NCBI GenBank assembly: GCA_902478365.1
Contig: CABSKX010000068.1
Span: 1-10,267, forward strand
Source of the DNA: an uncultured Collinsella sp.
Lineage (GTDB): Bacteria; Actinomycetota; Coriobacteriia; Coriobacteriales; Coriobacteriaceae
Direction: 5' to 3'
Length of the DNA: 10,267 nt
Part shown: positions 1 to 6,112 of the stretch, piece after piece
Position numbering within the stretch: the first letter of the stretch is position 1
How the letters are laid out: every line of letters begins with the position of its first letter
Made by a program: the position numbers and the translations under genes
The notes under the pieces: model-generated
The model's input: only the letters and a program-made list of their open reading frames with translations
The model's database searches: none
Told to the model about the DNA's origin: nothing

Positions 1-692
1 GTGCACGCGTGATCCTGGCACAAGTCGACGATCTCAAAAAGTACGCTCAATCGGGGAACGGCGGCGTTTCGCCCGACGGCCACTTCCGTCTTTACGCCCC
101 CTGCCTTCATGGGCGGGGGCGCCTTTTTGCCGAAAACTGGTATGACTCGTTTGAAAGCTCGCACCCTCAGATTCACCTTGATGTGTGGCATCAGCCAACG
201 GCAACATGCTTTGAATCACTTATACTTGGAATTTCGGACGCGGCTATCTCGTTTGAGGAACCACGGGACAGCGTCCTTTCTTCAAAATATTTGGGTGAAA
301 AGGAGCTCAAGGTTCTTTCATGCCCAGCGGGTCATCAATCTGTTGACGCTATGACCATTCGTGAGTTACTGGGCGGCAGGCTCGCTGTTCCCATTAATTT
401 GTCACCCTGTCTCAATGCAATCAATCAATGTCCCGAAGCCCAGCTCGTCAATTTTCGCTTCCGTGATGTTGAATACGGAAGCAGGGCTCAGACTGAGTTT
501 CTTCAAGCCGGGGGATTGATATTGAGCTTGTCTGGGTCCTCTCTCGCATCGGATGGGTCAGAAGTGAGTGAGTGCTCCATTGAAGGTTCGCGTGATGTAA
601 CCTTGCCTATCTACTTTTGCTATCGGCAAAATTCCTGGACTGATCGACACCAGACGGTTTTTCTGCACCTATTGCGTCATCTTGCTTCGTGA
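1..692 (+). CDS. LysR-type transcriptional regulator, 5' truncated by window edge
   Basis: The reading frame is open to the first base of the window, and the visible 229 or so residues fit the linker helix and effector-binding domain of a LysR-type regulator (family length about 300 residues). The opening residues, ARVILAQVDDLKKYA, resemble the helix that joins the N-terminal winged helix-turn-helix to the sensor domain, so the DNA-binding part lies upstream of the window. The rest has the alternating strand and helix pattern of a periplasmic-binding-protein fold, including the LILGISDAAISFEEP segment that matches the usual L-x-x-G-x-(L/I)-D-hydrophobic stretch. The GTG at base 9 is almost certainly internal. 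The gene lies 119 bases upstream of the MFS transporter on the same strand and may control it; the ligand cannot be read from the sequence. Base composition is poorer in G+C than the acetate kinase genes. The family call is good; the regulatory target is inference. Confidence 0.82.
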   Translation, partial: ARVILAQVDDLKKYAQSGNGGVSPDGHFRLYAPCLHGRGRLFAENWYDSFESSHPQIHLDVWHQPTATCFESLILGISDAAISFEEPRDSVLSSKYLGEKELKVLSCPAGHQSVDAMTIRELLGGRLAVPINLSPCLNAINQCPEAQLVNFRFRDVEYGSRAQTEFLQAGGLILSLSGSSLASDGSEVSECSIEGSRDVTLPIYFCYRQNSWTDRHQTVFLHLLRHLAS

Positions 693-710
693 GATTAATT
701 GGCTTCGAGA

Positions 711-729
711 CGTCAAGTGATTATTGACG
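711..729. promoter_or_regulatory. 6-bp dyad between the LysR-type and MFS genes
   Basis: CGTCAA (711-716) and TTGACG (724-729) form a perfect inverted repeat around a 7-base centre. It lies 18 bases past the regulator's stop and about 80 bases before the transporter's start. No run of T follows, so it is a poor intrinsic terminator; its spacing also does not match the classical T-N11-A LysR box. It could be a regulator site for the transporter or a weak 3' hairpin. I found no convincing -35/-10 pair in 693-811. Confidence 0.35.
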
Positions 730-811
730 CCTTGCAACACATAACTGACAGCTTTGTCTTCATGCTTTTCCAAGATTCCGATTTAGATTGCTGACTCTTG
801 GAGGGCGGAGC

Positions 812-1972
812 ATGAAAAACCGTACGGTTTTGCTTTATATGACGTTCGTTTTTCTGTCAAACTTCAGCACCATTTTGTATTTTCTGACGGTTTACCTTGA
901 ATTCGTCGGATTTTCGATGGTAGCGATTTCTAGCATGATGATTGCATATCAAGTGAGCAAGTTCATCCTTGAAGTTCCCACTGGCTATATTGCTGATAGG
1001 TTTGGACGAAAGGTGAGCGGCCTCGTTGGCATTGTGGGAATGCTTGGGTACTACGCCGCCCTGCTTTTCGTCCGATCTCCTCTGCTTTTAATCGGTGCGT
1101 TCGCTCTCAAGGGTTTTACCGTTGCATGTGTGAGCGGATCCATCGAAGCGATTTACATTGATAGCGTCTCTCAGGGCCAACTCGTGAGACTTAATATCGT
1201 TGAACGATTTGTCTTCTATGCGTCTTATGCCCTCTCCGCTTGTGTGGGCGGTTTCATTTCGTCCGCTGGCGCGTATCTCATTGGGCTTTCGGTCGATGTC
1301 ATCACAATGGTGCTGACATTGGTTGTCGTTGTCTGTATTCCTGAGGCGAGAAGAGAGGGCGCTACGGTGACACCTGGGCATGGAATGAGCCCGAAGATGA
1401 TTGGTGCTGCTGTTGCGGGCAATGGCATTCTTCGGTCAGCGTTCATCATGGACTGTTCTCAGGCATTTGCCTTCGTCGCTCTGGAAGACTTCTTCTCACT
1501 GTTGCTTGCAGGCCGCGGAATGAATGCCGTCGCTTCGGGCGTGACCATTGCGGTCCAGCTCCTTGCCTCGGCCTCCATAGGGTTTATTGTGCCCAATGTG
1601 ATTGCTCATATCGACAAGGGCTGTTTTGCGCGTATTTGCGGCATCATTCGCTTAGTATTGACAGCTTTGTTTTTGATTCCCCTTACTCCTGCTAATTTGC
1701 TGCCCGTGTTCTATGTGCTGCAGACGGTCGCTTACTCGTTATTTGCTCCAATTAAATACTCAATTTTTCAAAATGCTGCCGATTCTTCGATGCGCTGTTC
1801 ACTGATTTCGGTTCAAAGCCAGATGGTGGCGGTGGGTGCCATCCTTTTCTATCTGCTCAACGCTGTGTTGAGTAGCGTTGCGGGCATTCGAGTCGTATTG
1901 CTTGTTGCGCTCGGGATTTCTTCCCTGGTGTATATCCCCGCGCTATTTCGTCTTACAAGTCAAAGGCCATGA
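812..1972 (+). CDS. MFS transporter (12-TM type)
   Basis: This is a 386-residue integral membrane protein of the major facilitator superfamily, probably a proton-coupled exporter or importer; the substrate cannot be told from sequence. The signature loop between TM2 and TM3 is visible as GYIADRFGRK at residues 58-67 (motif A, G-x-x-x-D-R-x-G-R-K). Hydrophobic segments run throughout, with a more polar central loop near residues 177-197, as expected for two six-helix halves. The ATG at 812 is chosen because GGAGG at 800-804 and GGAG at 807-810 sit just upstream; the in-frame TTG at 788 would add eight non-hydrophobic residues and bury that ribosome binding site. The gene follows the LysR-type regulator on the same strand, a common regulator/transporter pairing. 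Its codon use is A+T-rich: 24 of 60 bases are G+C at 901-960, against 42 of 60 at 2401-2460 in the acetate kinase gene. That suggests acquisition or weak selection for expression. Confidence 0.88.
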   Translation: MKNRTVLLYMTFVFLSNFSTILYFLTVYLEFVGFSMVAISSMMIAYQVSKFILEVPTGYIADRFGRKVSGLVGIVGMLGYYAALLFVRSPLLLIGAFALKGFTVACVSGSIEAIYIDSVSQGQLVRLNIVERFVFYASYALSACVGGFISSAGAYLIGLSVDVITMVLTLVVVVCIPEARREGATVTPGHGMSPKMIGAAVAGNGILRSAFIMDCSQAFAFVALEDFFSLLLAGRGMNAVASGVTIAVQLLASASIGFIVPNVIAHIDKGCFARICGIIRLVLTALFLIPLTPANLLPVFYVLQTVAYSLFAPIKYSIFQNAADSSMRCSLISVQSQMVAVGAILFYLLNAVLSSVAGIRVVLLVALGISSLVYIPALFRLTSQRP

Positions 1973-2005
1973 GTATTTAGGCACCGATAACTTATATATC
2001 AACGC

Positions 2006-2039
2006 AATAAACCCGAGCGCGAGGGCGTTTGGGTTTATT
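2006..2039 (+). terminator. Hairpin terminator after the MFS gene
   Basis: AATAAACCCGAGCGC (2006-2020) pairs along all 15 positions with GCGTTTGGGTTTATT (2025-2039), with two G-U pairs, around a GAGG tetraloop. It starts 34 bases after the transporter stop. The 3' side is U-rich only within the stem (TTTATTATT), with no clean U tract after it, so termination efficiency is uncertain. It separates the A+T-rich LysR/MFS pair from the acetate kinase genes. Confidence 0.68.
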
Positions 2040-2092
2040 ATTGAAGCGTATGTAACCTGGCGGCGCCACACCGCCTGTTAGTAGGGAGACAC

Positions 2093-3271
2093 ATGAACGT
2101 TCTGGTCGTCAACGCAGGATCTTCGACCCTTAAGTATCAGGTCATCGATACCAAGTCCCACAAGGTGTCCGCAAAGGGCTCCTGCGAGCGCGTCTGCTTT
2201 ACCGGCGGTACCTTCACCCACGCTGCCAACGGTTCCAAGAAGGTGACCGAGAACATCGAGTTCCCCGACCACAAGGTCGCCATCGAGGTCGTCCTGAAGG
2301 ACCTCGAGGCCAATGGCGTCAAGATCGAGGGCATCGGCCACCGTATCGTTCAGGGCGGTTGGTACTTCGGCGATTCCTCCCTCGTCGACGAGGACGTCCT
2401 CGCCAAGATCCGCGAGGTCGCTCCGCTCGCCCCGCTGCACAACAACCCCGAGGCCAACGTTATCGAGTACTGCCTCGAGCAGTATCCCGACCTGCCCAAC
2501 GTCACGGTCTACGACACTGCTTTCCACTTCAATATGCCCGAGGTCGCCAAGACCTACGCCCTGCCCAAGGACGTCTGCGACAAGCTGCACATCCGTAAGT
2601 ACGGCGCCCACGGCACCAGCTACCGCTACATCTCCAAGAAGGTTGCCGAGATGACCAACGGCGAGGCCCGCAAGGTCGTCGTGTGCCACATCGGTTCCGG
2701 CGCTTCCCTGTGCGCCATCGAGGACGGCAAGTGCATGGACACCACCATGGGCTTGACGCCTCTCGACGGTGTCATGATGGGCACCCGCTGCGGCTCCATC
2801 GACCCTGCTACCGTGTGCTACCTGCAGCGCGAAGGCGGCTACACCTTCGACGAGGTCGACGAGATGATGAACAAGAAGTCCGGCCTTTTGGCTGTGACCG
2901 GCGGCAAGACCAACGACTGCCGCAATGTTGAGGAGCTCGCCGCTGCCGGTGACCCCGAGGCTCAGCTCGCCTTCGATATGTTCGTCTACAAGATTGCCGC
3001 CAAGGCCGCCGAGATGGCCACTTCCATGTGCGGCATGGACACCCTGGTCTTTACCGCCGGCATCGGCGAGCACGCTCCGGCTGTCCGCGCCGGCGTGGCC
3101 GATCGTCTGGCCTTTATGGGCGTCAAGATGGATCACGCTCGTAACGCCCTGCGCGGCGACGGCGCTTGGTGCCTGTCCGCCAAGGATTCCAAGGTCAAGA
3201 TCTTCGTCATCCCCACGGATGAGGAGTTCATGATCGCCTCCGACGTCGAGCGCATCGTCAGCGGCAAGTAA
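2093..3271 (+). CDS. ackA: Acetate kinase paralog 1 (motif-divergent)
   Basis: A 392-residue member of the acetate kinase family (ASKHA fold), which interconverts acetyl phosphate + ADP with acetate + ATP in the cytosol. Seen: the N-terminal NAGSSTLKYQ phosphate motif; residues matching the Methanosarcina thermophila enzyme's N7, R91, H123, D148, H180, R241 and E384 at N7, R84, H116, D141, H173, R232 and E378; and the C-terminal VIPTDEE. Three family motifs are altered: HGTSH is HGTSY (Y177), HLGNG is HIGSG (S202), and AGIGEN is AGIGEH (H327). Two of these are on the nucleotide side, so acceptor specificity or affinity may differ; this is inference. AGGGAG at 2083-2088 precedes the ATG by four bases. 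Codon use is strongly biased, implying high expression. A hairpin terminator follows, and a second acetate kinase lies 164 bases downstream. Family membership is certain; which paralog supplies the main acetate kinase activity is not. Confidence 0.93.
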   Translation: MNVLVVNAGSSTLKYQVIDTKSHKVSAKGSCERVCFTGGTFTHAANGSKKVTENIEFPDHKVAIEVVLKDLEANGVKIEGIGHRIVQGGWYFGDSSLVDEDVLAKIREVAPLAPLHNNPEANVIEYCLEQYPDLPNVTVYDTAFHFNMPEVAKTYALPKDVCDKLHIRKYGAHGTSYRYISKKVAEMTNGEARKVVVCHIGSGASLCAIEDGKCMDTTMGLTPLDGVMMGTRCGSIDPATVCYLQREGGYTFDEVDEMMNKKSGLLAVTGGKTNDCRNVEELAAAGDPEAQLAFDMFVYKIAAKAAEMATSMCGMDTLVFTAGIGEHAPAVRAGVADRLAFMGVKMDHARNALRGDGAWCLSAKDSKVKIFVIPTDEEFMIASDVERIVSGK

Positions 3272-3285
3272 TTGATGCAAGGGGA

Positions 3286-3322
3286 GGGGACTGGATGGCC
3301 TTGTGCCGTTCAGCCCCCTTTT
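3286..3322 (+). terminator. Rho-independent terminator after acetate kinase 1
   Basis: GGGG(A)CTGGATGGC at 3286-3299 pairs with GCCGTTCAGCCCC at 3305-3317, with one bulged A and two G-U pairs, around a CTTGT loop. CTTTT follows at 3318-3322. It begins 15 bases after the stop codon. It implies that the two acetate kinase genes are at least partly separate transcription units. Confidence 0.8.
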
Positions 3323-3383
3323 ATGCTCTTTGGGCGAAGAGTTTAATAGATATTTATTGAATTCTGATAACTTCTTATTAAGG

Positions 3384-3415
3384 GTACGGCCGCCCTATAG
3401 GTTTGCCGACCGTAC
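3384..3415 (+). promoter_or_regulatory. Leader dyad just upstream of the acetate kinase 2 ribosome binding site
   Basis: GTACGG (3384-3389) and CCGTAC (3410-3415) are a perfect inverted repeat around 20 bases, ending 10 bases before the AAGGAG at 3426-3431. A competing short hairpin, AGGG (3381-3384) with CCCT (3393-3396), uses the left arm differently. The A+T-rich stretch 3338-3380 upstream probably holds the promoter, but I cannot fix a -35/-10 pair. The dyad may be an operator or an RNA hairpin that tunes translation. Confidence 0.35.
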
Positions 3416-3435
3416 TGTAATCACGAAGGAGTCTC

Positions 3436-4614
3436 ATGAACGTACTTGTTGTCAACGCCGGCAGCTCGAGCCTTAGATATCAGCTTTTGGATACCGATAC
3501 CCGCGAGGTTTTCGCCAAGGGCAACTGCGAGCGTATCGGCTCGGAGATGGGCATCTTTGGCCACTCCGAGAACGGTGGCGCCAAGCAGACCGAGGAGGTT
3601 CCTTTTCCCGATCATCGCTCTGCCATTGCGCGCGTGCTCGAGGAGCTCGAGAAGACCGACTTTACAATCGATGGCATTGGACACCGTATCGTTCAGGGTG
3701 GCTGGCACTTCGATGATTCCGCGGTCGTCGACGATGAGGTCATGGCTAAGATTCTTGAGGTGGCCCCGCTCGCCCCGCTGCACAATTACGGCGAGGCCGC
3801 GGCAATCGAATATTGCCGCGAGAAGTATCCGGAGCTGCCCAACGTGGCCGTCTTCGACACCTCGTTCCACATGACCATGCCCGAGGTCGCCTACACCTAC
3901 GCGCTGCCCAAGGACGTGTGCGACAAGTATCACGTGCGCAAGTACGGTGCCCACGGTACGAGCCACCGTTACGAGTGGATGATGGCCAAGGAGATCCTGG
4001 GTACGCGCTGTCACCGCCTGCTTTCGTGCCATCTGGGCAACGGTGCTTCGCTTGCCGCCATTGAGGACGGTGTGTGCCGCGATACCACGATGGGCCTCAC
4101 GCCGCTTGACGGCCTGATGATGGGTACCCGTTGCGGTTCCATCGACCCGGCTACCGTGTGCTACTTGCAGCGCGAGGGCGGCTACAGCTACCAGGAAGTC
4201 GACGACATGATGAACAAGCAGTCCGGTCTGCTTGCCATCTCGGGTATCTCCAACGATGCCCGTGACATTCGTACGCGCGCCTCTGAGGGTGACGAACGCT
4301 GCCTGCTCGCCTTCGATATGTTCGCCTATAAGGCCATGCAGCAGGCCGGTTCCATGATCGCTTCCATGGCGGGCGTGGACACCATCACCTTTACCGCCGG
4401 CATCGGCGAGAACGACTGGTCGATCCGCAAGGCTTTCTGCGACTGCTTCGAGTGGCTGGGCGTACGCATCGACAACAACAAGAACCGCGAGGCCGTGGGC
4501 AACGGCCCGCAGGTCATCAGCGCCGCCGGCTCTTCCGTCACGGCCATGGTCATCCCCACCGACGAGGAATACATGATCGCCCACGACGTCGAGCGCCTGA
4601 CCAAGAACAACTAA
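3436..4614 (+). CDS. ackA: Acetate kinase paralog 2 (canonical motifs)
   Basis: A 392-residue acetate kinase, about 60% identical to the upstream paralog by hand alignment (roughly 232 identical residues). It has the family's conserved motifs: NAGSSSLRYQ at the N-terminus, FDTSFH around D141, HGTSHRY with H173, CHLGNG with H199 and N202, MGTRCG with R232, AGIGEN near residue 321, and VIPTDEE near the C-terminus. It therefore looks like the normal ATP-forming enzyme of acetate fermentation, working with the phosphate acetyltransferase encoded convergently at 4963-5943. AAGGAG at 3426-3431 lies four bases before the ATG. Both paralogs have Ser where the E. coli enzyme has Asp in the R-S-G-D-I-D-P motif (here R-C-G-S-I-D-P), and this one has Arg for the Lys of SSSLK. 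Codon bias is strong but slightly looser than in the first copy. A terminator with a 12-bp stem follows. Confidence 0.95.
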   Translation: MNVLVVNAGSSSLRYQLLDTDTREVFAKGNCERIGSEMGIFGHSENGGAKQTEEVPFPDHRSAIARVLEELEKTDFTIDGIGHRIVQGGWHFDDSAVVDDEVMAKILEVAPLAPLHNYGEAAAIEYCREKYPELPNVAVFDTSFHMTMPEVAYTYALPKDVCDKYHVRKYGAHGTSHRYEWMMAKEILGTRCHRLLSCHLGNGASLAAIEDGVCRDTTMGLTPLDGLMMGTRCGSIDPATVCYLQREGGYSYQEVDDMMNKQSGLLAISGISNDARDIRTRASEGDERCLLAFDMFAYKAMQQAGSMIASMAGVDTITFTAGIGENDWSIRKAFCDCFEWLGVRIDNNKNREAVGNGPQVISAAGSSVTAMVIPTDEEYMIAHDVERLTKNN

Positions 4615-4634
4615 CGCATTCGTCTGTAATTGAC

Positions 4635-4670
4635 AAAAAGGCCTCCAGAGCAACAGCTCCGGAGGCCTTT
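4635..4670 (+). terminator. Rho-independent terminator after acetate kinase 2
   Basis: GGCCTCCAGAGC (4640-4651) pairs with GCTCCGGAGGCC (4656-4667) except for one A/C mismatch, with an AACA loop. A run of A precedes the stem and TTTCTACT follows it. It starts 25 bases past the stop codon. The A tract on the left could make it work weakly in both directions. Confidence 0.85.
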
Positions 4671-4820
4671 CTACTAGCAGGCGGAAATTCCAATCCCAAA
4701 GTGATCGTCACCAGCAACGCCTGCGCTCCCAACAACGGCACCCGATCATTCAGATTCTCAGCCCCAGCTCGTAGCCAAGCCGCCGTCCGCCCCAGATCCC
4801 CTGAGCACCACGTGGCGGCA
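4671..4820. other. Gene-free stretch between terminator and palindrome A
   Basis: About 150 bases with no recognised gene. The only structure I see is GCAGGCG (4677-4683) inverted as CGCCTGC (4718-4724), enclosing a small GTGA-TCG-TCAC hairpin at about 4701-4711. The minus strand is open in one frame through this stretch and on into the acetate kinase gene, but without a credible start or recognisable product. It could be a decayed gene end or a small RNA; neither is supported beyond this. Confidence 0.3.
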
Positions 4821-4947
4821 GGGACCCTACAGGGTAAAGCTCTGAAAACATTCCGCAGGACGCATGAAACCCCCGCCGCACGAAGTGCGCAGCGGGGGTT
4901 TCATGCATGTCCGAGGACGTTTTCAGAGCTTTACCCTGTAGGGTCCC
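4821..4947 (-). repeat. Palindrome A: 29-bp perfect inverted repeat with nested hairpin, 3' of pta
   Basis: The left arm 4821-4849 (starts GGGACCCTACAGGGT) is the exact reverse complement of the right arm 4919-4947, over 29 bp. The 69-base core carries a second hairpin: GCATGAAACCCCCGC (4862-4876) pairs perfectly with 4892-4906, continuing into CGCAC-GAA-GTGCG (4877-4889). In the pta reading direction the core begins with GTCCTCGGAC and ends with TGCGGAA. The element starts 15 bases after the pta stop codon, while the convergent acetate kinase gene has its own terminator at 4640-4670, so A most likely belongs to pta. Outer arms and nested hairpin together would fold nearly the whole 127 bases. 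No target-site duplication is visible at its edges, so a simple transposon reading is weak. It is related in design and core motifs to palindromes B (8434-8503) and C (8597-8721). Confidence 0.9.
4862..4906 (-). terminator. Nested terminator-like hairpin inside palindrome A
   Basis: A 20-bp stem with a two-base bulge, centred on CGCAC-GAA-GTGCG. The outer part has AAACCCCCGC opposite GCGGGGGTTT, the G+C block plus T tract of an intrinsic terminator, and it reads the same on both strands. It is the probable transcript end of pta, unless the outer 29-bp arms fold first. Confidence 0.6.
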
Positions 4948-4962
4948 GAGGGGGTACGTCCG

Positions 4963-5943
4963 CTACTCAGCCATCTGAGCCTGGACGGCGGTGATGGCCA
5001 CGACACCCACGATGTCGTCGGCAGAGCAGCCGCGCGACAGGTCGTTGACCGGCTTGGCGATGCCCTGCAGGATGGGGCCGTAAGCGTCAGCGCCAGCGAA
5101 GCGCTGGACCAGCTTGTAGCCGATGTTGCCGGCCTCGAGGTCGGGGAACACGAGCACGTTGGCCTTACCGGCGACGGAGGAGCCGGGAGCCTTGAGCTGG
5201 GCGACGGTGGGGACGATAGCGGCATCGAGCTGCAGGTCGCCGTCGATGGCGAGCTCGGGAGCCTTCTCCTTGCAGAACTTCACAGCCTCCTGGACCTTCT
5301 TGGCGACCTCGCCACCGGCGGAGCCCATGGTGGAGTAGGAGAGCATGGCCACGTGCGGCTCAACGTTGCCCATGAAGGTGGACCAAGAGTGAGCGGAGGC
5401 GATGGCGATCTCGGAGAGCTCGTCAGAAGACGGATTAATGTTGAGGCCGCAGTCGGCGAAGATCAGCGTGCCGTCGGTACCGAACTGCGGGGTGTCGGTG
5501 CACATCACGAAGAAGGCCGAGACCAGCTTGGTGCCCGGGGCGGTCTTGAGGATCTGCAGCGCGGGGCGCAGGGTGTCGGCGGTGGAGTGGCAGGCGCCGG
5601 AGACCAGGCCGTCGGCGTCGCCCATCTTGACCATCATGGTGCCAAAGTAGGTGGCGTCCATCACCTGGGCGCGAGCCTGCTCGATGGTAACGCCCTTCTT
5701 GGCGCGGAGCTCGGCAAACTTCTGCGCGTACTCCTCGTGCTTCTCGGCGTTGCGCGGGTCGATGACGGTGGCGCCGGGAACATCGATCTCGTCGGGGTTG
5801 CCCAGGATGACGAGCTTTGCCAGGCCCTCCTCGATGATTTTGTTTGCCGCGACGATGGTACGCGGATCCTCGCCCTCGGGCAGGACGATCGTCTTAAGGT
5901 CGGCCTTGGCGGCAGACTTCATACGGTTTAGGAAATCGCTCAT
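4963..5943 (-). CDS. pta: Phosphate acetyltransferase
   Basis: A 326-residue short-form Pta, which converts acetyl-CoA + phosphate to acetyl phosphate + CoA in the cytosol and so feeds acetate kinase. Length matches the short (about 330-residue) class without the N-terminal P-loop regulatory domain found in E. coli Pta. Seen: TIVLPEGEDPRTI near the N-terminus, DADGLVSGACHST at about 109-121, the YSTMGSA motif near 203-209, and NDLSRGCSADD at 300-310, whose S303, R304 and D310 match the S309, R310 and D316 active-site residues of the Methanosarcina thermophila enzyme. The ATG (bases 5943-5941) follows AAGGAG (complement of 5948-5953) by four bases. The gene converges on the acetate kinases rather than preceding them in an operon. 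Its leader has a terminator-like hairpin (5997-6017), its promoter shares a dyad with the glf promoter, and its stop is 15 bases from palindrome A. Confidence 0.95.
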   Translation of the reverse strand: MSDFLNRMKSAAKADLKTIVLPEGEDPRTIVAANKIIEEGLAKLVILGNPDEIDVPGATVIDPRNAEKHEEYAQKFAELRAKKGVTIEQARAQVMDATYFGTMMVKMGDADGLVSGACHSTADTLRPALQILKTAPGTKLVSAFFVMCTDTPQFGTDGTLIFADCGLNINPSSDELSEIAIASAHSWSTFMGNVEPHVAMLSYSTMGSAGGEVAKKVQEAVKFCKEKAPELAIDGDLQLDAAIVPTVAQLKAPGSSVAGKANVLVFPDLEAGNIGYKLVQRFAGADAYGPILQGIAKPVNDLSRGCSADDIVGVVAITAVQAQMAE

Positions 5944-5996
5944 GTTACTCCTTACAAGCGTTTAACTAAGCTCCAGGCGCCCGGCCGTTCACGAAT

Positions 5997-6017
5997 AAAC
6001 CCGCTGCTAGCGGGTTT
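5997..6017 (-). promoter_or_regulatory. Terminator-like hairpin in the pta leader
   Basis: AAACCCGC (5997-6004) pairs perfectly with GCGGGTTT (6010-6017) around five bases. Read in the pta direction the stem is followed by TTTATTCG, like an intrinsic terminator. It lies 53 bases before the pta start, between two divergent genes, so it has no upstream gene to end. That makes an attenuator or RNA-stability hairpin in the pta leader the likeliest role. I do not recognise a known riboswitch around it. Confidence 0.5.
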
Positions 6018-6045
6018 ACCTTTCAATAATGTACGCCGCGGTGCT

Positions 6046-6071
6046 TGAGCTTTCCTTGTGTGGCAAGCTCA
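6046..6071. promoter_or_regulatory. 7-12-7 dyad, candidate operator upstream of glf
   Basis: TGAGCTT (6046-6052) and AAGCTCA (6065-6071) form a perfect dyad around 12 bases. It ends on the base where the next 7-12-7 dyad begins. Relative to a glf start near 6103 it covers about -57 to -32; relative to a pta start near 6064 it covers the start site. A dimeric regulator bound here could touch both promoters. No regulator is identified. Confidence 0.4.
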
Positions 6072-6096
6072 TTATAGGACGCATTAGCGCTATAAT
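6071..6096. promoter_or_regulatory. Divergent pta/glf promoters with outward TATAAT boxes forming one dyad
   Basis: ATTATAG (6071-6077) and CTATAAT (6090-6096) are a perfect dyad around 12 bases, which themselves contain CGC-ATTA-GCG. The right arm gives a consensus -10 box for glf on the plus strand (TATAAT, 6091-6096). The left arm gives the same box for pta on the minus strand (6076-6071). The -35 positions (about 6068-6073 for glf and 6094-6099 for pta) are poor matches to TTGACA, and each overlaps the other promoter's -10, so simultaneous polymerase binding looks impossible. Box identity is seen; start sites and mutual exclusion are inference. Confidence 0.55.
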
Positions 6097-6112
6097 CGCT
6101 CTGATAAATATG

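Noticed and set aside
9..692. Regulator gene beginning at the GTG at base 9
   Set aside because: The frame stays open to the window edge, and the residues before and after the GTG fit the LysR linker helix, so this is an internal valine and the gene is truncated.
788..811. TTG at 788 as the MFS start
   Set aside because: It would place the GGAGGGCGGAG ribosome binding site inside the coding region and add residues unlike the family N-terminus; ATG at 812 fits better.
2059..2075. GGCGG/CCGCC hairpin before acetate kinase 1 as a riboswitch
   Set aside because: A 5-bp stem with no further conserved structure is expected by chance in G+C-rich DNA, and no known riboswitch motif is visible.
2078..3280. 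Long minus-strand open frames opposite both acetate kinases, pta, glf and the P1 hydrolase
   Set aside because: They are shadows caused by biased third-position G/C in real genes; their translations are low-complexity (Val, Gly, Asp, His, Leu rich) and match no family.
4550..4741. Minus-strand gene overlapping the ackA terminator
   Set aside because: It runs through the terminator and into the acetate kinase gene on the other strand with no recognisable product; open frames of this length are common in G+C-rich DNA.
4821..4947. Palindrome A as an insertion sequence remnant or MITE
   Set aside because: No target-site duplication flanks it, arms of the three related elements differ in sequence, and all sit at gene ends in a fixed orientation, unlike transposon terminal repeats.
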